7,813 nucleotides of DNA from JAJPJX01 sp964568355 (lineage in GTDB: Bacteria; Acidobacteriota; Terriglobia; Bryobacterales; Bryobacteraceae). Below the pieces are notes generated by a model. That model ran no database searches, was not told where the DNA came from, and was given only the letters and a program-made list of their open reading frames with translations. Position 1 is the stretch's first letter. Each line of letters opens with the position of its first letter. Where the stretch lies: positions 1 through 7,813 of the forward strand of contig CAZMRK010000292.1 in NCBI GenBank assembly GCA_964568355.1. Reading direction: 5' to 3'. Positions 1-5,088 of the stretch are shown here, piece after piece. Both the position numbers and the translations under genes were made by a program.

Positions 1-1
1 C

Positions 2-157
2 GAAACCATCACCGTCCGCGTCCCCGGGAAGTACACCACCGCGCGCTACTATACGCCCGAAGGACCGGCAGTTCCTTTATCCATCGACAAAGTGGAAGAT
101 AAACTCGAAATCACCATCCCTAAGCTGAACATTTACGGCGCTTTATTGCTCGACTAA
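2..157 (+). CDS. C-terminal fragment of a probable glycoside-hydrolase-like protein (5' end outside window)
   Basis: An open frame runs in from the left edge and ends at TAA (155-157), giving the last 51 residues of a plus-strand protein. The segment begins ETITVRVPGKY and ends NIYGALLLD. It alternates hydrophobic and polar residues as beta strands do, and closes with a hydrophobic strand. Such an ending is typical of the small C-terminal beta-sandwich that follows the catalytic barrel in many glycoside hydrolases (family knowledge). The catalytic part is not in the window, so family and substrate cannot be given. The gene is convergent with the minus-strand dehydrogenase, and the two stop codons overlap within 154-157. 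It could also be the C-terminus of another beta-rich secreted protein. Confidence 0.5.
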   Translation, partial: ETITVRVPGKYTTARYYTPEGPAVPLSIDKVEDKLEITIPKLNIYGALLLD

Positions 158-1185
158 GGCGTGACAATCACCTTGCCCGCGCCATCGGAGCGCCGTTCCA
201 CCATCTCGAACGCCTGTGGCAGTTCTGCCAGAGATCGCTGGTGGGTAATCAGTGCGGCGAAGCGTGGTACATGATCGAGCAAAAGAGCCAGCGCCCTCGC
301 CGATTCATGATTCGACCGGCGGACGTTATAGATCGTGAGCTCTTTCCGCCGTAGCGGCGAGAATTCCACAGGCAGGCTGACTTCTGACGGGATCCCGGTG
401 ATCACTACCCGTCCGGCGTTCCTCGCAGCGTGCAGGCACTGGTTCACCGTGTTCTTTTTCGTGGCGCAGTCGATCGCCACATCCACGCCCCGGCCGCCGG
501 TCTCCCGCAAAATCTCCTGGACCGGATCGCCTTCGGCGGGATCGAGGACGGCGTCCGCGCCGGCCGTACGGGCCATTTCCCGCCGGTGGGCCACCGGCTC
601 GACCGCCCATACCCTTCCAGCCCCGTGCAGCTTCAGGCAGATCACCGTCAGCAGTCCGATCGGACCGCTGCCGAAAACGACGGCCGTCTCGCCCGGACGG
701 ACGGCGGCAAACTGCATCGAGTGGAGCACCACCGCCAGCGGCTCCACGATGGTCGCCTCCGCCGCTCCCAGGCCCGGCGGAATCGCCAGCAGATTGCCCG
801 CAGGCAGCGTCACGTACTCCCGAAAAAAGCCCGGATCCCCCGGCATGCTCAGGAAGCGGATATGTTCGCAGACGTTGTGATGGCCGGTCCGGCAGAACTC
901 GCAGTGGTAGCAGTAGATCGCCGGCTCGAGCGCGGCCCGGTCTCCGGCGGACCAGCCGCTGACACCGGCGCCCGCGCGGACTACGGTTCCGGCAGGTTCA
1001 TGGCCCAGCACCTGAGGATATTCACAGGGGGTATCTCCTACTGCTCCTTCGGAATACGAGTGCAGATCCGAGCCGCAGATACCCACGGCGTCCACCCGCA
1101 CCAGGATTTCGCCCGGACCAGGCTCCCGGACCGGCGCCTGAACCACCTGAAAGCAGTGAGGCGCAATCAATTCAGCAACTTGCAT
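154..1185 (-). CDS. Zinc-dependent medium-chain alcohol/polyol dehydrogenase
   Basis: This is a cytosolic NAD(P)-dependent oxidoreductase of the MDR superfamily, in the sorbitol/threonine dehydrogenase group, which oxidises a secondary alcohol or polyol. Counting from the third of three consecutive Met codons (343 aa), the GROES-like half carries GICGSD (35-40) with catalytic-zinc ligand Cys37, GHE with His62-Glu63, and Glu148 in VEPLAV. Structural-zinc cysteines are Cys92, 95, 98 and 106. The Rossmann half has GSGPIG (172-177) and an acidic Glu196 at the end of the second strand, which usually favours NAD over NADP. All catalytic residues are present and the length is normal. Three ATGs stand in a row (1191, 1188, 1185). 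The AGGA Shine-Dalgarno touches the first and lies 6 bases before the third, so I take the third. The first forms an ATGA overlap with the upstream gene's stop, so coupled starting at 1191 is also possible. It is last in an operon after a phosphatase and a secreted glycosidase-like protein. Substrate unknown. Confidence 0.93.
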   Translation of the reverse strand: MQVAELIAPHCFQVVQAPVREPGPGEILVRVDAVGICGSDLHSYSEGAVGDTPCEYPQVLGHEPAGTVVRAGAGVSGWSAGDRAALEPAIYCYHCEFCRTGHHNVCEHIRFLSMPGDPGFFREYVTLPAGNLLAIPPGLGAAEATIVEPLAVVLHSMQFAAVRPGETAVVFGSGPIGLLTVICLKLHGAGRVWAVEPVAHRREMARTAGADAVLDPAEGDPVQEILRETGGRGVDVAIDCATKKNTVNQCLHAARNAGRVVITGIPSEVSLPVEFSPLRRKELTIYNVRRSNHESARALALLLDHVPRFAALITHQRSLAELPQAFEMVERRSDGAGKVIVTP

Positions 1186-1187
1186 CA

Positions 1188-2360
1188 TCATTCCTGAGGT
1201 GCTTCTTTCAGAACGAGCCGTGCGATGTGGTCGAGGACGGCATGAAAATAGACCATATCTCGTTCTGGCTCCGGCAAATCATCGCGCATCTGCCCGCTAG
1301 CGGCTGGATGGAAACGAAAAGGGAAGCGCTGGGCCTGAACCCAGGGCATATAACCCCATCCGGCGGCTTCTCGAAAGAGCAGATCGCAGCTTTGCAGCTC
1401 TTTGGCGAGATTTTCGGTGCTGGTGGCCCGGCCGTTGTCATCCTCGGTCATCAGCAGCGGCCGCTGGAGCTGCCGTAGCTGTTCCAGACGCCTCTGCTTG
1501 TAGTCCACGGTGCGGCCGTTGCCGTGGACCAGGATCACGTCCACTTGGCCCTCGACGGTGCGGGGATAGAGCATGCGCCCGTCGCTGGAGGCTCCTACCG
1601 GAGCCTGGAAATCCGCCCGCCGGAATTTGAACCGCTCGCGGACATTATCGACCAGTTGCAGGATGTTCTGGGGGATGTAGTTGGTGAAGTGCCAGTTCTC
1701 GCCGGGGAGATCGTATTCGTTGGCAACGTCGATCAGCACGTTGCGGTGGTGGTGGAGGATCAGCCAGTCGGTGATGCTGCGGGCAGCTCCGTGGATGGCA
1801 GCGGTCGACCGGAAGACTTCGTCCTGCCCCTGATAGAAATACATCAGGTTGACGATCATGCCGCGCTGGTCGGCGGCGCGGAGGAGACGGTCCAACCGGT
1901 CGAGCCATTCCTGCTTCAGGCTGCCGTCCGGCCGGAAGGCGCTGACATAGGTCCCTTTGAGCGGCCCAAAACGAAAAGCATTACCCCGATCGATGCCATT
2001 GACTGCCACATCATAGCCCGCCTGGGCGCCCTGGAGGCTCACGTTGATCATGAGGACGCCGTGGCGTTTGTAGAAGTCCAGCGCGTCGATGACGGCGTCG
2101 GTATTGCGGTCCGGATCGAAAGGCCGCTCCTTGAGATACTCGTCCTGGAAAACAGCCTGGGCCAGGCGGATATTCATGAGCTTGCCCTGAGCTTCAGGGC
2201 GATACTCGGGGCCGGAATACGTTTTCTGCCAGGGATCGGCGGGGTTATAACGGATGTAAAATGCGCGCTGGTCGTAACTCCGCCCCAGCATGGCCCCGCT
2301 CCTGATCTCGACTGCCTGTAGCCCGGCAGCCAGGAGGAGGGCCCAAAAAACTGTTTTCAC
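1188..2360 (-). CDS. Secreted TIM-barrel protein resembling clan A glycoside hydrolases
   Basis: A 390-residue exported protein. Residues 1-16 (MKTVFWALLLAAGLQA) form a type I signal peptide with a probable cut after AGLQA. The remainder reads as a beta/alpha barrel. Strand-like MINVSLQG (104-111) and MIVNLMYFYQG (168-178) are followed by VLIDVANEYD (208-217), whose Asn214-Glu215 matches the NE acid/base motif at strand 4 of GH5-type enzymes. LLMTEDDNG (302-310) offers Glu306 as the strand 7 nucleophile, and GYMPW (336-340) resembles the aromatic strand 8. These assignments are inferred from motif order; I cannot name a GH family. The start is GTG at 2358-2360, with a weak purine-rich GAGAG just upstream. 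An ATG eight bases upstream is out of frame, and the signal peptide supports the GTG. The gene lies 4 bases after the phosphatase and overlaps the dehydrogenase start by ATGA. A barrel protein that has lost or changed activity is the alternative. Confidence 0.78.
   Translation of the reverse strand: MKTVFWALLLAAGLQAVEIRSGAMLGRSYDQRAFYIRYNPADPWQKTYSGPEYRPEAQGKLMNIRLAQAVFQDEYLKERPFDPDRNTDAVIDALDFYKRHGVLMINVSLQGAQAGYDVAVNGIDRGNAFRFGPLKGTYVSAFRPDGSLKQEWLDRLDRLLRAADQRGMIVNLMYFYQGQDEVFRSTAAIHGAARSITDWLILHHHRNVLIDVANEYDLPGENWHFTNYIPQNILQLVDNVRERFKFRRADFQAPVGASSDGRMLYPRTVEGQVDVILVHGNGRTVDYKQRRLEQLRQLQRPLLMTEDDNGRATSTENLAKELQSCDLLFREAAGWGYMPWVQAQRFPFRFHPAASGQMRDDLPEPERDMVYFHAVLDHIARLVLKEAPQE
1192..1195 (-). 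promoter_or_regulatory. AGGA ribosome-binding site choosing among three tandem ATGs
   Basis: Read on the minus strand, AGGA is followed directly by ATGATGATG. The spacing is 0 bases to the first ATG, 3 to the second and 6 to the third. The last is the only usual Shine-Dalgarno distance. The AGGA also lies within the last codons (CAG GAA TGA) of the upstream gene. Confidence 0.55.
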
Positions 2361-2364
2361 ACTC

Positions 2365-3123
2365 TCATGATACGAAACGGCGTGCTACCTCCTCCAGAGC
2401 CGGGGTGGCGATCACGCAGTTGCCTCCGTAAATGGTCTTGCGGCCGGCGAAGTCGAAGAAGCGCCCGCCGGACTCCTCCGCAATGATTTTCAGCGGAGCG
2501 AAGTCCCAGGCTTTGCCGCTGGGCTCGATCCAGAGGTCAGCCTGACCCTGGGCAACGAGCATGGCATCGAGGCAACCACCCATGCTGCGCACGGACCAGA
2601 AAGGCTTGAGCCAATCGAGCAGACGGGGAGCGAAGCCATATCCGGTCAGGCCGTTGAGGCCGTTGACACAGACGACCGCCTGGGAGACCTCACTCACGGC
2701 GGACACCTGTATCCGCTCACCGTTGCGGAACGCGCCCCCTCCCTGGGAAGCATGGTATAGCTCGCCCAGAGCGGGCAAAAAAGAAAAGCCGGCGACCACC
2801 TCTCCCTGCGCCTCCAGGCCGATCAGGACAGCCCAAGGGAGGGAGCCGCGGACAAAATCGCGGGTTCCGTCGATGGGATCGATGATCCAGCGCCGGCCGC
2901 TGCGGGACTCTTTGCTGGATCCTTCTTCCCCGAGCAGCCCGTCGTCGGGGAAAAGCTCTTCCAGAGAGCGGGCGATGAAACGTTCGCTCTCGCGATCGGC
3001 CACGGTCACCGGGGAGTCATCGGATTTGGATTCGAACTTCAGCCCGCTACGAAAATACCGTAAGGCGATTTCGCCCGCACCGCGGGCGATGCGAAGCCCC
3101 GTCTCCACTTCTTTTTCGAACAT
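2365..3123 (-). CDS. Inositol-monophosphatase-superfamily phosphatase (histidinol-phosphatase-like)
   Basis: A Mg-dependent phosphomonoesterase of 252 residues, normal length for the family. The metal site is complete: Asp43 in VTVADRESE, Glu66-Glu67 in GEEG, the signature DPIDGTRDFVRG (82-93) with Asp82 and Asp85, and WDFAPL with Asp207 near residue 206. The form TRDFVRG and the WDFAPLKIIAEESGG block (206-220) resemble HisN-type histidinol-phosphatases more than classical inositol monophosphatases. Substrate prediction inside this superfamily is unreliable, however, and 3'-phosphoadenosine-phosphate or sugar phosphatases remain possible. No other histidine gene is nearby. A GAGGA ribosome-binding site lies two bases before the ATG. 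It is the first gene of the three-gene minus-strand operon, and only 35 bases separate it from the divergent uncharacterised gene. Confidence 0.9.
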   Translation of the reverse strand: MFEKEVETGLRIARGAGEIALRYFRSGLKFESKSDDSPVTVADRESERFIARSLEELFPDDGLLGEEGSSKESRSGRRWIIDPIDGTRDFVRGSLPWAVLIGLEAQGEVVAGFSFLPALGELYHASQGGGAFRNGERIQVSAVSEVSQAVVCVNGLNGLTGYGFAPRLLDWLKPFWSVRSMGGCLDAMLVAQGQADLWIEPSGKAWDFAPLKIIAEESGGRFFDFAGRKTIYGGNCVIATPALEEVARRFVS

Positions 3124-3143
3124 GATCCTCGCTTGTTGTGCAG

Positions 3144-3150
3144 TAAAATA
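3144..3150. promoter_or_regulatory. Candidate shared -10 element between divergent genes
   Basis: TAAAATA lies in the 35-base gap between two divergent genes. On the plus strand TAAAAT (3144-3149) ends 9 bases before the ATG at 3159, which has no Shine-Dalgarno, so that transcript would be leaderless or nearly so. On the minus strand the same bases read TATTTT (3150-3145), 21 bases before the phosphatase ATG, leaving room for its GAGGA ribosome-binding site. I see no convincing -35 box on either strand at 16-18 bases. Confidence 0.45.
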
Positions 3151-3158
3151 GCTTTCAG

Positions 3159-3536
3159 ATGCTGAACTTCCGCCAATTCGAACTCGGACCCGACCCTTTC
3201 GGCCAGACTTACCAAGTGCTGCTCAAATGGATGCAGACAGCTATTTCCATCCGGCACAGCGATTCGGTCGACGTCAAGTTCATTCTTCAGGATAGCGAGT
3301 CGCGGCAGGAGAAAACCATCGCCCTGATGCTGCCGGACCTGTTGGCCGTGAGCAAAACGAGCGGGCACGCGGTAACCGATCCGTGGTGCTGCCGCCTGGC
3401 GGTACAGCACCTGGCCTATATGGTCCGTACCGGCGAAGACCTGGACAAGGAACTGGTGACGGTGACGCCGGCGCAACTGGCGCGTTATGCCGCCGAGGTG
3501 GCGGAGGAAGAAAAAGCAGCCGCTGCGAAGGCGTGA
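3159..3536 (+). CDS. Uncharacterised 125-residue protein
   Basis: I do not recognise the family. The protein has no signal peptide and no membrane segment, so it is probably cytosolic. Residues 1-60 look like a beta-rich region: PDPFG (11-15), then the strand-like KWMQTAISIRHSD (23-35) and SVDVKFILQD (36-45). The middle has DPWCCRLAVQHL (74-85) with adjacent Cys77-Cys78 and His84. The C-terminus (104-125) is a helix rich in Ala, Glu and Lys. A single vicinal Cys pair could be redox- or metal-active, but nothing else supports that. It is probably a real gene: codon use matches the neighbours, a -10-like TAAAAT precedes it, and it fills the space between divergent and convergent genes. No Shine-Dalgarno is seen before the ATG. 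It stands alone, convergent with the PPK2 operon. Confidence 0.75.
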   Translation: MLNFRQFELGPDPFGQTYQVLLKWMQTAISIRHSDSVDVKFILQDSESRQEKTIALMLPDLLAVSKTSGHAVTDPWCCRLAVQHLAYMVRTGEDLDKELVTVTPAQLARYAAEVAEEEKAAAAKA

Positions 3537-3540
3537 CTGG

Positions 3541-3552
3541 CGCCGGCCGGCG
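3541..3552. repeat. 12-base perfect palindrome between convergent genes
   Basis: CGCCGGCCGGCG is self-complementary and fills most of the 19-base space between the stop of the uncharacterised plus-strand gene (3536) and the stop of the PPK2 gene on the minus strand (3556). It could form a short GC hairpin in either transcript. No T-tract follows on either side, so it is not a typical intrinsic terminator. In GC-rich DNA it may be chance. Confidence 0.3.
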
Positions 3553-3555
3553 GGG

Positions 3556-4317
3556 TCAGTGATGATTTTGCTTCGAATCGTTCTTTTTTGAGCTGTTCTT
3601 TTTGGAATTCAGCGCGGCCGAGACTGACTGCACCAGCGTGCGCAGGCACTTGACCCGGGCATACCACTTGAAGTTAGCCTCCACCACCGTCCAGGGTGCG
3701 GAGGTGGTGCTGGTTTTGACCAGCATATCCTCCACAGCCAGCGTATACTGATCCCACTTTTCCCGATTGCGCCAGTCTTCAGCAGTCAATTTCCAGCGTT
3801 TGTAGGAAGTCTCTTCGCGCCCCCGAAACCGGCGAAGCTGTTCCTCCTTGCTGATGTGCAGCCAGAATTTCACGACAATGACGCCGCCGAAGGTCAACTG
3901 ACGTTCGAAGTCGTTGATCTCCCGATAGGCCCGCTTCCAGGCGCTCTCCTGGGCAAAACCCTCCACGCGCTCGACCAGGACTCGCCCATACCAGCTCCGG
4001 TCGAAGATGAGAATCTGTTTTTCATCCGGCGGCTCCAGGCGCCGCCAGAAACGCCAGAGGTAGTGGTGGATTTTCTCTTCGCCCCGGGGCGCGGCGATGG
4101 AGAAGACTTCATAGCCGCGGGGGTCCAGCTTCTCGGTCACCCGCCGGATACTCCCGCCCTTGCCAGCGGCATCCCACCCTTCATAGACGACCACGAGCGA
4201 GCGTTTGCGCTCATACAGCTCCACGGCCAGTTCGCGCATGCGCAACTGATAGCGCAGCAGGTCGCGCTCATACTCTTCACGCGAGAGCTGCTGGTTGAGG
4301 TCCAAGGTTTCGAGCAT
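3556..4317 (-). CDS. ppk2: Polyphosphate kinase 2 family protein, catalytically intact copy (PAP C-terminal-domain-like)
   Basis: PPK2 enzymes transfer phosphate between inorganic polyphosphate and nucleotides in the cytosol. This 253-residue protein has the whole active-site set: Walker A GWDAAGKGG (47-55) with Asp49 and Lys53, Walker B FDRSWYGR (105-112) with Asp106, the VLVERVEG helix (113-120), INDFERQL (134-141), and the basic lid around YKRWKLTAEDWRNREKWDQY (172-191). The IFDRSWYGRVLVERVEG stretch and lid match the C-terminal, catalytic domain of two-domain polyphosphate:AMP phosphotransferases as I remember them, so AMP to ADP is the likeliest reaction. Residues 238-253 form a Lys/Ser/Asn-rich tail. 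The ATG follows the upstream paralogue's TAG by one CTC codon, in the same frame; a weak GGAAA lies about 8 bases upstream. Translation may depend on reinitiation after the upstream stop. Last gene of the operon. Confidence 0.93.
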   Translation of the reverse strand: MLETLDLNQQLSREEYERDLLRYQLRMRELAVELYERKRSLVVVYEGWDAAGKGGSIRRVTEKLDPRGYEVFSIAAPRGEEKIHHYLWRFWRRLEPPDEKQILIFDRSWYGRVLVERVEGFAQESAWKRAYREINDFERQLTFGGVIVVKFWLHISKEEQLRRFRGREETSYKRWKLTAEDWRNREKWDQYTLAVEDMLVKTSTTSAPWTVVEANFKWYARVKCLRTLVQSVSAALNSKKNSSKKNDSKQNHH

Positions 4318-4323
4318 GAGCTA
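4308..4323 (-). repeat. Gene-junction repeat, copy 2: TAG-CTC-ATG-CTC-GAA between the two PPK2 genes
   Basis: On the minus strand this reads stop (TAG), CTC, then ATG CTC GAA A. Thirteen bases (4308-4320) are identical to 5073-5085, exactly 765 bases (255 codons) away, and the preceding stop differs by one base (TAG against TAA). It marks the border of a tandem duplication, or a conserved start context shared by both PPK2 genes. Confidence 0.7.
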
Positions 4324-5082
4324 TTTCCGTTTCCGGGCCTTGAGTCCGCTCTCCGAGAGGGAAAGGCCTCCGCGCCGGCGGAGCGCGCCATCCAGGGCCG
4401 CGATCACGGTGTCAAACACCTTAATGCGCGACCAACAACGATCGTTGGATTCCACGATGGTCCAGGGCGCCCATTCCGAGTTGGTTTTCTCCAGCATCTC
4501 TTCGGAGGCATCCAGGTAGTGGCGATATTTGGCGTGCCGCTCCCAGTCTTCCGGGCGCACCTGCCAGCGGGTCATGCGGTCTTTTTCCAGTTTCTTCAAG
4601 CGGCGCTCCTGCTCCTTGCGGCTGATGTGGAGAAAGAGCTTGACGATCACATAACCATCGTCGGCGAGAGCGCGCTCGAAGCCGGAGATATCGTGGTAGG
4701 CGTCCTGCCATTGGCCTTTGGGGAGGATCTTTTCGACGCGATCCTCCAACACGCGGCGGTACCAGCTTCGGTGAAACAACGCGATCTGTCCGTACTCGGG
4801 CACACGCAGCCAGAAGCGATGGAGCCAGGGCAGGTGCTGTTCATAGGTTCGGGGCGGCAGGACAGCGTGCAAGCGAAAGCCGCGCGGATCGATTTTTTCG
4901 GTCAGCAATTCGATGCAGCGGCCTTTGCCCGAGGCATCCCACCCCTCAAACACGATCAGGCTGCCGACCTGGTTTTTCCAGCACTCGGTTTCGAGAACCG
5001 CCAACCGCTGGCGTAAGGCCGGAAGGCGCGTCTTGTACTCTTCTTTGGGCAGGCGCCGGTGAAGGTCCACCTTTTCGAGCAT
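4321..5082 (-). CDS. ppk2: Polyphosphate kinase 2 family protein, degenerate copy with altered Walker B (PAP N-terminal-domain-like)
   Basis: A 253-residue paralogue of the PPK2 immediately downstream, alignable along its length. Walker A is kept: FEGWDASGKG (45-54) with Asp49 and Lys53. Walker B reads FHRSWYRR (103-110), so His104 stands where the downstream copy has its essential-looking Asp106, and the next Gly is Arg. The codon is CAC at 4773-4771, one base from GAC. The lid region (MTRWQVRPEDWERHAKYRHY, 170-189) is recognisable but changed. In fused two-domain polyphosphate:AMP phosphotransferases the N-terminal domain is likewise degenerate and the C-terminal one catalytic (family knowledge, from memory). 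I infer that this protein is a structural or regulatory partner of the next one rather than an independent kinase. AGGA, formed by the last codons of the upstream gene, lies 6 bases before the ATG. The C-terminus is basic (LKARKRK). Confidence 0.9.
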   Translation of the reverse strand: MLEKVDLHRRLPKEEYKTRLPALRQRLAVLETECWKNQVGSLIVFEGWDASGKGRCIELLTEKIDPRGFRLHAVLPPRTYEQHLPWLHRFWLRVPEYGQIALFHRSWYRRVLEDRVEKILPKGQWQDAYHDISGFERALADDGYVIVKLFLHISRKEQERRLKKLEKDRMTRWQVRPEDWERHAKYRHYLDASEEMLEKTNSEWAPWTIVESNDRCWSRIKVFDTVIAALDGALRRRGGLSLSESGLKARKRK

Positions 5083-5088
5083 GAGTTA
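5073..5088 (-). repeat. Gene-junction repeat, copy 1: TAA-CTC-ATG-CTC-GAA between the enolase-superfamily gene and the first PPK2
   Basis: This matches the junction at 4308-4323: stop codon, CTC, ATG CTC GAA A. Here the stop belongs to the mandelate-racemase-family gene. Both junctions keep the same reading frame across the stop, so three successive genes are in phase. Confidence 0.7.

Noticed and set aside
1524..2321. Plus-strand open frame of 265 codons antisense to the glycosidase-like gene
   Set aside because: The minus-strand frame has a signal peptide, barrel motifs and operon spacing; the plus-strand frame has none of these.
3856..5016. Long plus-strand open frame antisense to both PPK2 genes
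   Set aside because: No domain is recognisable and it is a GC-rich codon-bias shadow of two clear PPK2 genes. It crosses the stop between them only because it is on the other strand.
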